A stretch of DNA of 64,000 nucleotides from Viridibacillus soli (GTDB lineage Bacteria; Bacillota; Bacilli; Bacillales_A; Planococcaceae): positions 1 to 64,000 of the forward strand of contig NZ_JAEOAH010000029.1 of assembly GCF_016612995.1 (NCBI RefSeq), written 5' to 3'. The notes beneath the pieces were generated by a model. The model saw only the letters and a list, made by a program, of their open reading frames with translations. It made no database searches and was not told where the DNA came from. The position numbers were made by a program, and so were the translations under genes. Shown here one piece after another: positions 17,222 through 25,645 of the stretch (within the stretch, counting starts at the first letter, position 1; each line of letters begins with the position of its first letter).

Positions 17222-17505
17222 AAATCCCACCCCCAAGACAATTGTCTTGGGGACGAGATTGAGAATACCTAATCGTGGTGCCACCCCAGTTTGCCATTAT
17301 GTCGCCATAATCGCCTTTTTCAGTACGACAATAACTAATGTATTGTGTATACCGTATCTCTATAACGGGAGCTCCCGTCACATCATCATTCAAAAGAAAT
17401 CCTATGTGCTACTCCGAGACTTGTTTCAATAATTCGTTCTTGCTCGCTTTCACCTATCCGAGCTCTCTGGAAAGAACAACCTTATTTACTCTTCTCTTCA
17501 ATGTA
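17222..17505 (-). promoter_or_regulatory. T-box riboswitch upstream of the MFS gene
   Basis: On the minus strand the leader carries AGAGAGCTCGGATAGGTG (Stem I distal part), a specifier region TTGAAACAAGTCTCGGAG, the 18-base T-box AACTGGGGTGGCACCACG (17291-17274), and a terminator CCCCAAGACAATTGTCTTGGGG (17252-17231) followed by T7. These are the ordered parts of a transcriptional T-box. The specifier by position after GAA is ACA (Thr), with AAC (Asn) shifted by one base. The bulge TGGC would pair with a tRNA ending GCCA, which fits tRNA-Asn better. The ORF called across this region is spurious. Confidence 0.9.
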
Positions 17506-17816
17506 TTTTTATGAGTTTAGCATATGCAATTGAAAAGAGTCAATATTCTGAAATAAAATAAAAGTGGTATTCTTCAATTTGATTTACTAGCAAATCATGT
17601 AACAGTGACTCAGCTTATTTAATATTTCTGTTAGTTCAAGGATAAAAGCATATTTAAATCTCATAGTCCTTCTAATAGAAACTCCTATTAGAGGTGATTT
17701 CGTATAGAACAAAGACTCAAAAGCAATACTAAAGAATGCAACCAAAACTTGTAACAATAGCAGCCTATATTGCACAGCAATAAGAATTAGAAGTAGTCGA
17801 GTAGGAGGAAATTATA
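17506..17816. other. Gap between T-box leader and RNase J
   Basis: Should contain the divergent promoters of the T-box/MFS transcript (left) and the RNase J gene (right). A 62-codon minus frame here has no ribosome site and no recognisable family. A small inverted repeat (TAATAGAAACTCCTATTA) lies at 17670-17691. Nothing else was seen. Confidence 0.4.
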
Positions 17817-19481
17817 TTGACTTTAAATGAAAAAACATTATCTATTTTCGCCTTGGGTGGCATTAATGAAATAGGTAAAAACATGTATGTTATTCAATAT
17901 TCAAATGATATTGTGATCGTCGACTGTGGTGCTAAATTCCCTGATGAAAGCTTATTGGGCATTGATTTGATTATCCCCGATATCAATTATTTGCAAGAAA
18001 ATAAAGAGAAAATCAGGGCTTTAGTGGTGACACATGGGCATGAAGACCATATTGGAGGAATTCCGTACTTCTTACAAAAATTAAATGTTCCTATTTATGC
18101 TAGCCGTTTTACTCTCGGTTTAATTTCACTGAAATTAAAGGAACATAAACTTTTAAGGACTACAGATTTGGTAGAAATCAACTCAGATTCAAAGTTAGAC
18201 TTTGGCGAAATTGCAGTGAGCTTTTTTAGAACAAGCCATAGTATTCCAGATTGCCTAGGCATTGTTTTTGACACACCAGAAGGAAAAGTCGTTCATACTG
18301 GGGACTTTAAATTCGATTTAACGCCAATGAACGATCAATATTCTGATATTCATAAAATGAGCGAAATTGGTACACAAGGGGTATTACTCCTCATATCTGA
18401 GAGTACAAATGCAGAACGTCCTGGCTCTACACCGTCTGAGCAATTGGTAGGCGAACATATTGAATCAGCCTTTATGAAAGCTAAGCGTAAAATCATTATT
18501 TCCACATTTGCTTCAAATGTAAATCGTATTCAGCAAATAGTTCATGCAACCTTAAAGACAAATCGAAAGCTTGCTCTGCTTGGTCGTAGTATGCTGAATG
18601 TTGTATCTGTTGCTTTAGAACGCGGGTATTTAGATATACCAGATGGCTTGCTAATCGAGGCACGCGACGTAAAGTATTTACCTCCTGAAGAAGTTGTAAT
18701 TTTATGTACAGGCAGTCAAGGAGAACCACTAGCTGCCCTTTCTCGCTTATCAAGTTCCAGTCATCGGGAGGTAAAAATTTTACCTAAAGATACAGTTATG
18801 TTTGCTGCATCCCCTATTCCCGGGAATGAAAAAGATGTAACACGTATTGTAGATAACTTATTTCAATTGGGAGCCAAAGTTATTTATGGATCTGCAAGTA
18901 AAACGGGGATGCATGTTTCAGGACACGGCTATCAAGAGGATTTAAAACTAATGTTAACCTTAATGAAACCAAAATATTTTATTCCCATTCACGGAGAATA
19001 TAGAATGTTATACCTACACCGTTTGTTAGCTGAGTCCGTTGGTGTTGAGGAAAAGAACACCTTCATCATTAAAAATGGGGATGTCGTGGATATTGAAAAT
19101 TCACTAGCTCGTCAGACTCGAAAAATTTCGTCTGGTGATACTTACGTTGATGGAATCGGTATAGGTGAAGTCGAGGACATTGTATTGCGAGATCGAAAAC
19201 AACTATCTGAGGACGGCATGCTCGTCATTGTTGTAACGATTATTAAAACAGAAGGAACACTCGTAACTGAACCTAACACAATTTCCCGCGGATTTGTCTA
19301 CGCAAAAGATTCCGAGGAGCTACTAAGAAATATAAACGATATCGTTAAAACAACCGTTAATGAATCTTTGGATGGTAGTATTAATAAAATGAAGAAAAAG
19401 ATAAAAAAATCAGTAGGTCAGTATTTAAATGCTCAGACAAAAAGAAAGCCGATGATTTTGCCTGTTATTATTGAAATTTAA
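17817..19481 (+). CDS. rnj: Ribonuclease J
   Basis: A 554-residue metallo-beta-lactamase/beta-CASP nuclease. Firmicute RNase J is a 5'-3' exo- and endoribonuclease in mRNA decay and rRNA maturation. The N-terminus ALGGINEIGKNMYVIQ matches the family. HGHEDHIGG (about 75-83) and HTGDFKFDLTP give the zinc ligands, and GMHVSGHGYQEDL plus IPIHGEYRM mark the beta-CASP part. A C-terminal domain of about 100 residues follows, as in J1/J2. Start is TTG at 17817 with AGGAGG eight bases before; no ATG fits. Its place among accessory genes suggests it is an extra copy besides the housekeeping one, which cannot be tested within this window. A terminator follows at 19564. Confidence 0.92.
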   Translation: MTLNEKTLSIFALGGINEIGKNMYVIQYSNDIVIVDCGAKFPDESLLGIDLIIPDINYLQENKEKIRALVVTHGHEDHIGGIPYFLQKLNVPIYASRFTLGLISLKLKEHKLLRTTDLVEINSDSKLDFGEIAVSFFRTSHSIPDCLGIVFDTPEGKVVHTGDFKFDLTPMNDQYSDIHKMSEIGTQGVLLLISESTNAERPGSTPSEQLVGEHIESAFMKAKRKIIISTFASNVNRIQQIVHATLKTNRKLALLGRSMLNVVSVALERGYLDIPDGLLIEARDVKYLPPEEVVILCTGSQGEPLAALSRLSSSSHREVKILPKDTVMFAASPIPGNEKDVTRIVDNLFQLGAKVIYGSASKTGMHVSGHGYQEDLKLMLTLMKPKYFIPIHGEYRMLYLHRLLAESVGVEEKNTFIIKNGDVVDIENSLARQTRKISSGDTYVDGIGIGEVEDIVLRDRKQLSEDGMLVIVVTIIKTEGTLVTEPNTISRGFVYAKDSEELLRNINDIVKTTVNESLDGSINKMKKKIKKSVGQYLNAQTKRKPMILPVIIEI

Positions 19482-19563
19482 GCGGAAAGTATTTACTTAA
19501 AACGTGATTTTCTTGACAAGGTGGGAGGCGCTGGTTCGAGATATGTCGGCAGCATTTTTCAAT

Positions 19564-19608
19564 AAGCCTGTAAATGTTGATAGATCAATGTTAATAGGCT
19601 TTTTTTTA
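19564..19608 (+). terminator. Terminator after RNase J
   Basis: Arms AAGCCTGT and ATAGGCTT are followed by an eight-base T run, 83 bp after the stop. A 77-codon frame called over it is not a gene. Confidence 0.75.
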
Positions 19609-19772
19609 GTAATACTTCCTCTCAATTCGCAAATTCTAAATATCTTATCCTTTAATTTTATATTATTCAGGATGACCCTTGTGTTAAATGATAATAATGA
19701 AGAACAATACTTATGTCCTAACGGCGCAGGTTGGTAAAAGATGTATTTTTTTAATTATATGTTCTTGACGTG

Positions 19773-19806
19773 AAAAAAGTAGCGGAAGTTATTCCACTAC
19801 TTTTTT
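19773..19806. terminator. Bidirectional terminator
   Basis: Arms AAAAAAGTAG and CTACTTTTTT enclose a GCGGAAGTTATTCCA loop region with extra pairing. It lies 20 bp past the stop of the minus-strand gene at 19827. Confidence 0.75.
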
Positions 19807-19826
19807 TTCACTGAAGAATGTAATCA

Positions 19827-20972
19827 CTATTTAACGTAATACTTCGAAATACCCCCGCCAGCAACGATTAAATATTTGCTGTCTTTAGAGAAATTGATAT
19901 TATGTCTGTCAATTAATTTTATTTCATATAAAAATTTATAAGAACCATCATATATTTTAATACCTCTACCTTCTAAAGTAGCGATTCTAGTTCCATCAGG
20001 ACTGATTTTAACATCACCAAAAATGGTATAAGGTCCTCCGAATTTTTTAAGAATCTTTCCTGAATTTGTATCAAAAGCATAAGCGCTTTGATTTTCTTCT
20101 CCGATGACTAACAACAATTTATTATTCTTTTTTGTAAAAGTGATGTGTGTTACCATTTCTTCAAAAGTAAATTCCTTTATAACATCCCCGGTTTTTGTAT
20201 CGTTTAAAACAACACGATTGTTATCATTAAAAGCTGTAGCTAAAATCGAACCATCTTCTGAAAGTGCAGCAGTAATTCTTTCTGTATTATCAGCTATATT
20301 TACCACATTTAATTTTGAATCTACAACTTTTCCATTAATCTTGTTATGGCTAGCATACGCTATCCCATTTTTTACATCAAAAAGGGAATATGTTTTAAAA
20401 TCAAACATTTTATATCTTGCATAAGAATTAAATTTTAAATCTCTATAATCAAAAACACTACCGTCATAATGAACTAATCCGTTTTTCCAGAAGAAAATAG
20501 AATTCTTCGTGTTTCTATTTTCACCAAACTCTTTTACTATATCCCCATTTTTAAAATTAAATAGAGTTGAGCCCACTGAAAAGTATTTATTGTCAAAGGA
20601 TGTATCTACTTTTCTTCCTATATACGACTCTTTAACATGCCAAACCTTTCTAGACACAGTGACAGGCAATTTAACTTTTTTGCCATATGCTTTTACATAC
20701 ACATAAGCTTTACCTGCATTTTTAGACTTCACGACACCTTTTTTAGTAACAGTCACAATCTTCTTGTTCGACGAACTAAAAGACACTTTTGGATTCTTTA
20801 CGATTTTCCCGTTTTTCTTTACACTATAGGAAACTTTAGCAGAACCGTTGTACTTAAGAGTACTTTTACTAAGCTTTGCAGTAACCGTAACCTTACTTGC
20901 TGCATCAGCAACTGGTGGTACCAAAGAAATTAAAAATAAAACAACTACCAAATAACTGATGATTTTCTTCAT
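19827..20972 (-). CDS. Secreted Ig-like (Big_2) protein with propeller-like repeats
   Basis: A 381-residue exported protein. The signal peptide ends near VADAAS (residue 25). Residues 27-105 form a Big_2-type immunoglobulin-like domain (KVTVTAKLSKSTLKYNGSAKV to AGKAYVYVKA). The remainder has repeated short beta segments such as LSEDGSILATAFNDN, KISPDGTRIATLEG and INFSKDSKYLIVAG, which follow the WD40/YVTN beta-propeller pattern. Such secreted proteins often bind ligands or other surface proteins. No catalytic motif and no sortase or S-layer anchor, so it is either released or held non-covalently. The ATG follows GAGGAG, and hairpin terminators bracket the gene. Function unknown. Confidence 0.75.
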   Translation of the reverse strand: MKKIISYLVVVLFLISLVPPVADAASKVTVTAKLSKSTLKYNGSAKVSYSVKKNGKIVKNPKVSFSSSNKKIVTVTKKGVVKSKNAGKAYVYVKAYGKKVKLPVTVSRKVWHVKESYIGRKVDTSFDNKYFSVGSTLFNFKNGDIVKEFGENRNTKNSIFFWKNGLVHYDGSVFDYRDLKFNSYARYKMFDFKTYSLFDVKNGIAYASHNKINGKVVDSKLNVVNIADNTERITAALSEDGSILATAFNDNNRVVLNDTKTGDVIKEFTFEEMVTHITFTKKNNKLLLVIGEENQSAYAFDTNSGKILKKFGGPYTIFGDVKISPDGTRIATLEGRGIKIYDGSYKFLYEIKLIDRHNINFSKDSKYLIVAGGGISKYYVK

Positions 20973-21131
20973 CTACAACTCTCCTCTAGCTTTTTAATGG
21001 AGAAAATTCCTCGTTTATTATCATATCACATTAGTGAAGGCAGTAACCTGAAATTTCAGACTAATAATATCCTTAGAGTTTTATATAACTAAAGTATGTG
21101 TTATTTATTTTGATTGCACGGTTGTTGACAT

Positions 21132-21166
21132 ACAAAAAGTAATGGAAAGGTCCACTACTTTTGTTT
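21132..21166. terminator. Hairpin upstream of the secreted Ig-like gene
   Basis: ACAAAAAGTAATGGA pairs imperfectly with TCCACTACTTTTGT. Its sequence, and the GTTGTTGACA before it, resemble the terminator at 19773, so the two look like copies. Confidence 0.55.
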
Positions 21167-21170
21167 TATA

Positions 21171-21330
21171 CTATGCAACTAACTCATAAGCAATTTCTTC
21201 CGCTCCTTCAAACATTGAAAATCTATTTGTAGGGTCTTTCCATCTTCGTCAATTCTATATTCAGGCTCATTCGCTGAGAAGAAACCGAATAATGAAAGTA
21301 ATTGTACCTACTAATTATAGCAAATTCGTA
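21171..21330 (-). pseudogene. C-terminal remnant of an unidentified protein
   Basis: The minus strand reads VQLLSLFGFFSANEPEYRID, then EDGKTLQID. After a one-base frame change it continues NRFSMFEGAEEIAYELVA and ends at 21171. The change of frame and lack of a start show a broken gene. Family not recognised. Confidence 0.4.
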
Positions 21331-21405
21331 CTGCTGCTCTATAAATTTTAAATTTCATCAAATTTAAATACATAATTCACCCTTAATTTATGATTTCTAA
21401 TTTAA

Positions 21406-23109
21406 TCAGATATAGTTACTTTCATTAATACTGCTTTTTTCAAACCAAGTTGATAAAAGATCAATCACTTCATTAAACGCATTTTCGTCGAAAGGAGACA
21501 AAATAGTCCTTTCAAGCAGGTCCAAAAAGGATAAACTTCCCCCCTTCTCACATAATTTCTTATAAACTCTCCAAGCTTCTTTTTCATCTGTTTGAGCTAA
21601 TGCCCAAATCTGTAAAGCACAAATTTGTGCAAGAGCATAATCGATATAATAGAATGGAAATTTAAATAAATGTGATTGCATTTGCCAAAAATTCCCCCTT
21701 TCTAAATAATCATTACCCTTGTACGACTTGTCTCGCATATAAATATCCTCTAATTCCTTCCACTTTCTTTTCCATTCGGAAGAAATTGCTTTGGGATTAT
21801 TATAGACAAAGTGTTGAAATTCATCTATACAAGCTCTATAAGGTAATGTAAGGATTGCATCCTCCAAATGAGCATATTTATATTTTTCAGCATCTTCATC
21901 TAATAAGTTTTCCAGTCCTGGCCAAACAAGATATTCCATCGCGATTGAAGTAATTTCACATGCTTCTTTAGTAGGAAGTATATATTCTGGAATTTCGTTC
22001 CTCATATTATAGACGTACATTTGAAATGCATGGCCGAATTCATGGCTTAATACTTTCACATCATTCCCTGTACCATTTAAGTTGGCAAAAATATAAGGAG
22101 ATTTATAGTTACATAAGTAAGTGGCAAAAGCTCCTCTTGCTTTTCCTGTTTTAGTAGTTAAATTAAGCAGGTTATTTGCCTCCATAAAATCAAATACTTC
22201 TCCAGTTTCTGAGGATAACTCTTTAAATATATTTTTAAATCTTTTAATAATCCATTTCTCATCACCCTTAGGAGTTGCATTTCCATCGATAAATCTTAAA
22301 TTCTCATCGAAATATTGTAAAACATCTACCTTTATTCTTTTTCTTTGATTCTCTCGTAGTTGCGTTGATATAGGTACAATATAAGTTTTAATCATGTCTC
22401 TAAACTTTTTCACTTCCTCTTGACCATATCCAACTCTTGAAAGTCTTGCATATCCTAGTTCCACAAATGAAGTATAACCAAGCTTTTCTGCTATATTAGT
22501 TCGAACTTTAACAAGGTCGCAAAATATTGAATCTATATCTTTTTCATTTTGATTCATAAGTTGATATTTTTTTTCACTTGCTTTTTCCCTAATGTTTCTA
22601 TCTGGTGAGTTCAGAAAAACATCTAGTTGAGAGATATTTCTCTCTTCTCCCATGAATTCAGTCTTCGATGTTGCTAAGACTTTTATATATTTACTAATAA
22701 GTTTATTCTCTTTCTCTAAATCACTTAATACACTATCATTTACTGTGTTTATATTAATATGCGCGATTTCTAGTAATTGACTACCGTATTTATTTTCTAT
22801 CTTACTTTTATTTTTAGATTTTAATAATGTATTGTAATATTTAGAAACGACCATCTCATATAGCGGCCATTTTTCATCGCTATATTTTTGCTCCTCAATG
22901 TACTTGGTATTTGTCATATCTGTATAGTTTCTAATTTGAGCTATTGTTAACATTGTCAAAACATTATTCCTTAATGAGTTAATTTCATCAATAATTTCAC
23001 ATTGTTTTTCGAAGCAACCTATAGATTCGAATTGTTCCAACAGATCTAATACTATTGTTTTAAACTCGCTTATATCAGGCCGTTGATATTTGATTTCATT
23101 AAAATTCAT
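21406..23109 (-). CDS. pepF: M3-family oligoendopeptidase
   Basis: A 567-residue cytoplasmic zinc metallopeptidase of family M3, close to PepF and the shorter YjbG-like forms, which cut small peptides. The zinc site reads VLSHEFGHAFQMYVYN (HExxH with both ligand histidines), and the third ligand Glu lies in the following PTKEACEITS. The N-terminal half is helical with charged coiled segments, as in the family. The ATG at 23109 has GGGGAAAATC just before it. Full length and intact. Neighbours are debris, so it is probably a single-gene unit. Role is peptide turnover by family; no specific pathway can be given. Confidence 0.88.
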   Translation of the reverse strand: MNFNEIKYQRPDISEFKTIVLDLLEQFESIGCFEKQCEIIDEINSLRNNVLTMLTIAQIRNYTDMTNTKYIEEQKYSDEKWPLYEMVVSKYYNTLLKSKNKSKIENKYGSQLLEIAHININTVNDSVLSDLEKENKLISKYIKVLATSKTEFMGEERNISQLDVFLNSPDRNIREKASEKKYQLMNQNEKDIDSIFCDLVKVRTNIAEKLGYTSFVELGYARLSRVGYGQEEVKKFRDMIKTYIVPISTQLRENQRKRIKVDVLQYFDENLRFIDGNATPKGDEKWIIKRFKNIFKELSSETGEVFDFMEANNLLNLTTKTGKARGAFATYLCNYKSPYIFANLNGTGNDVKVLSHEFGHAFQMYVYNMRNEIPEYILPTKEACEITSIAMEYLVWPGLENLLDEDAEKYKYAHLEDAILTLPYRACIDEFQHFVYNNPKAISSEWKRKWKELEDIYMRDKSYKGNDYLERGNFWQMQSHLFKFPFYYIDYALAQICALQIWALAQTDEKEAWRVYKKLCEKGGSLSFLDLLERTILSPFDENAFNEVIDLLSTWFEKSSINESNYI

Positions 23110-23404
23110 GATTTTCCCCTTTCAAAATAAATTATCTGAATTTTTTACACTTTAATAATTTTACCAAAAAAAACCTTTAACTCAATGCTTGTATTATTAA
23201 CATTTTATGGTATATAACAGTTAATTTAGAAGATTAAATTTTTCGATTGAGTAATCTAAAATAGTATCTTTACCAATTGTTTAACTTTTCTATATTTTCT
23301 ATTTCAAAAAAATACTGTTATCCCCCCATTCGTATCTTGATAGTGTCCTAAGAAATGAAAAACACTGTCCTAGACTTACTTTTGAAAATGGAGATAGTAC
23401 AAAA

Positions 23405-23814
23405 ATGAGGAAAGAGAGCCCCGATAAGCGTAGAGATATAAAGCCATCTCTACCATTAGAATTAAAACGGGACATCTACCGCTTTTCATATATCACTAAA
23501 ATACCGGTAAAGGATATTGCTGAAGATCTAGTCTTATATGGTATAAAGACTCATGATGTAATTGAAATAATAGCAAAAAATTTCGGGGAGATGTGCGTAT
23601 TGATAGTACACTTTATTAGGGTAATCTTTCAAATCCACCAGTATCAAAAGAAAGTAGAGAGGAAGAATTGGATAGGATGACAACACGGCTTACTGGATCT
23701 ACATTTGAAATTCTATATATGTTAGATTGTAGACCAACCAGAGCATACGCTATTTTAATTGAAGAGAACTTTCATAATCCTAATTTTCTTCACAATTATT
23801 GCGTGATTGATTAG
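23405..23814 (+). pseudogene. Frameshifted conserved hypothetical (RHH/repressor-like)
   Basis: The first 60 codons (MRKESPDKRRDIKPSLPLEL, then helices with VKDIAEDLVLYGIKTHDVIE) read well, but the frame is then lost. In other frames one finds RIDSTLY, then EELDRMTTRLTGSTFEILYM, then TRAYAILIEENFHNPNFLHNY, up to a stop at 23814. At least one frameshift and one stop (TTATTAGGG region) break it. The N-terminus, with its PLEL helix opening, looks like a compact DNA-binding protein, but the family is not identified. The ATG at 23405 has only a weak upstream site. Confidence 0.55.
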
Positions 23815-23948
23815 TCATTTATATACCCCATTCTTCATAGTAGAGATTTTTAAGGCTATGTAAAGTTCAATTAAATCTCAATAACTGTAACATGCAAGAG
23901 TTTTTTAGAACTAAATACCTATTATTTCTTAAGATATACCGATTTGTT

Positions 23949-24141
23949 TTACTTGATCTGTTGTATGTAATCATGGCCAATATATCTCTCCATAAAATTA
24001 AGAATACTTTGTACAAAGTACTTCAAAGAAAGAGAAGAAGCGGATGAAGGTCCAGTTTCTTCTCTATATTCTGCATAAATTCCAAGTAGGGGTACAGCCA
24101 ATATTCCGGGAATTTTGTACGCTAAGTAAAATTCAACATGA
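23949..24141 (-). pseudogene. C-terminal remnant, family unknown
   Basis: A clean minus frame of about 64 codons reads HVEFYLAYKIPGILAVPLLG, then IYAEYREETGP, and ends HDYIQQIK at 23949. Its composition is protein-like, but it has no start and runs back into a hairpin at 24147-24176. Likely the tail of a deleted gene. Confidence 0.35.
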
Positions 24142-24146
24142 AAAAA

Positions 24147-24176
24147 AGCCGAATTCCTGTACGGTAAGGAACCGAC
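24147..24176. terminator. Weak hairpin with A/T flanks
   Basis: AGCCGAATTCCT pairs imperfectly with AGGAACCGACT. Flanking A7 (left) and T5 (right) would allow termination on either strand. Confidence 0.35.
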
Positions 24177-24222
24177 TTTTTAGCTTGGCTTATTCAACTC
24201 TAGCTCCTATAGTTGAATAAGA

Positions 24223-24456
24223 AACTTTGAACAGTTACATCTTGTTGAGTATCCAGAAAAAGAAATCGATAAGTAAGGAATTAAATTTAATTATCGTCTT
24301 CATCAAATGCCAAATGAAGTATTAAAAATTGCTATGAAGGCTCTTTCCTCAACACTTAAAACATTGCCTTATTTTAATTTTCCAATTAATATTCTCTTAA
24401 ATATTCCAATTATTTCACTCCTTTTTAACGTTCAATATGATTCAAATACGACATAA
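24223..24456 (+). pseudogene. Remnant of an unidentified protein with an in-frame stop
   Basis: The plus frame reads NFEQLHLVEYPEKEIDK, a TAA, then GIKFNYRLHQMPNEVLKIAM, then KALSSTLKTLPYFNF and a hydrophobic tail to 24456. The sense is kept after the stop, which suggests a point mutation in an older gene (probably Trp TGG changed). Family not recognised. Confidence 0.4.
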
Positions 24457-24564
24457 AAAATTGGTAGACTATAAAACTCATATAAGCACACTCCTTTCGT
24501 TTGAGCAAAGAGGGAAAGGAGTGTTAATATGCCTTTAAGCTAAATAATTGAGCTTTATAAAACT

Positions 24565-24594
24565 AAGACCTGCCATTTGTTAAGGGCTGGTCTT
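24565..24594 (-). terminator. Terminator of the c-di-GMP riboswitch
   Basis: On the minus strand AAGACC-A-GCC pairs with GGC-A-GGTCTT, followed by AGTTTTAT. It lies six bases past the aptamer, the usual place for an expression-platform terminator. Confidence 0.6.
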
Positions 24595-24599
24595 GGTTT

Positions 24600-24690
24600 C
24601 GATGCTCTGTAGCCAGGCTATCATTGCTCTTATAACGCCTTAGATCCTACAGCTTTGCGTCCCTGCCTTTTGACAGGTTTGCCCTTAGCT
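24600..24690 (-). promoter_or_regulatory. Class I cyclic-di-GMP riboswitch (GEMM-I)
   Basis: The minus strand carries AAGGGCAAACC, a P2 stem CCTGTC-AAAA-GGCAGG, then GGACGCAAAGC, and a second stem GCTGTAG...CTACAG containing GGATCTAAGG and ATGATAGCCTGG. These are the conserved parts of the GEMM-I aptamer in order. A terminator follows at 24565-24594. Downstream, after AAAGGAG, only an 18-codon frame remains (24481-24425, MSFIVYQFFMSYLNHIER). So the target gene seems lost, or the switch now controls only this short peptide. Confidence 0.85.
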
Positions 24691-24883
24691 CTATTTATTT
24701 GCATTAAGTATTAATGACATTCATTGGATACCTAACCAAAATAGTTTCTTTATTGCGATTCCACTCTATATAGAATTGTTGGAATTTATCCTCTTCCATT
24801 GTGGGATAGCAACCGCCCGGAAGACACTGACTTCGGAAAACTGAAAATGTCATTAGTAAAAATCGTGACTGTGAAACAACAAA
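24691..24883. other. Leader side of the riboswitch and border of the foreign cassette
   Basis: No gene seen. Should contain the promoter of the minus-strand riboswitch. Base composition shifts to higher GC at about 24880, where the ABC cassette begins. Confidence 0.35.
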
Positions 24884-25642
24884 TCATATTCCCATTTTCC
24901 GCATTTCCACCGTAACTTTCTCGACCCTTCCATCCATATCCATCCCGTCAAACTTCGGAAGCTTCAGTTCGCTTACGATTTTTCCGTCACGCATAAACAT
25001 AATGCGCTCCGTCCGCGCCGCAACCTTTGCGTCGTGAGTTACAAGCATAACCGCATTACCATCCGCGTTGATTTCGGAAAATATGTCCATAATCTCCTGC
25101 GCAGATTTTGAGTTAAGCGCGCCAGTCGGCTCGTCACCGAAGATAATTTTAGGGTTGCTAATAAGTGCGCGGCATATTCCCGCACGCTGAAGCTGTCCTC
25201 CCGAAACCTGGGTAATATCACGCTTTTCCAGTTCTGTAATACCAACCTTTTTCATAAGCGCTCTTGCTTTTTCGGTAATCTTCGCAGCGCTTTTTCTGTT
25301 ATCCCGCAATGAAGGAAGAATGATGTTATCCAGAATGTTCAGGTTTTTAAGCAAAGTCGGCTGCTGAAAAACAAAACTCATTTTTGTTCTGCGTATGTCG
25401 GCAAGCTCCTTTTCACTAAGTGCTGATAGATCCCTGCCGTCAAAAGAAACCTTTCCGCCGTCAATGCCATCCATTCCACTCATCGCATACATCAGTGTCG
25501 ATTTTCCTGAGCCCGATGGTCCCATAACCGAAACGAACTCTCCCTCGTTTATTTCAACGGACACGCCATCGAGAACATTGTGCTTTTCATTGTCTACTCC
25601 GAAAGATTTTACTATATTATCACCGATAATAATCTTCTTCAT
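24884..25642 (-). CDS. ABC transporter ATP-binding protein (foreign cassette)
   Basis: A 252-residue ATPase of the LolD/MacB group with Walker A GPSGSGKS, Q-loop FQQPTLLKN, signature VSGGQLQRAGICRAL, Walker B IIFGDEP and the H-loop VTHDAK. It should drive the permease at 25646, whose stop is 3 bp before its start. Codon use is much richer in G and C at third positions than its neighbours, as in the whole 24884-29915 block. That points to acquisition from a higher-GC Firmicute, possibly a Clostridia member. Expected to pump a peptide or drug, because the block also holds an MFS gene and a TetR regulator. Substrate unknown. Confidence 0.9.
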   Translation of the reverse strand: MKKIIIGDNIVKSFGVDNEKHNVLDGVSVEINEGEFVSVMGPSGSGKSTLMYAMSGMDGIDGGKVSFDGRDLSALSEKELADIRRTKMSFVFQQPTLLKNLNILDNIILPSLRDNRKSAAKITEKARALMKKVGITELEKRDITQVSGGQLQRAGICRALISNPKIIFGDEPTGALNSKSAQEIMDIFSEINADGNAVMLVTHDAKVAARTERIMFMRDGKIVSELKLPKFDGMDMDGRVEKVTVEMRKMGI

Positions 25643-25645
25643 AAT

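Noticed and set aside
17148..17393. 81-codon frame upstream of the MFS gene
   Set aside because: It is the T-box leader read as protein.
17587..17775. 62-codon frame between the T-box leader and RNase J
   Set aside because: No ribosome site and no protein-like composition beyond AT-rich hydrophobics.
19504..19737. 77-codon frame after RNase J
   Set aside because: It covers the RNase J terminator and has no ribosome site.
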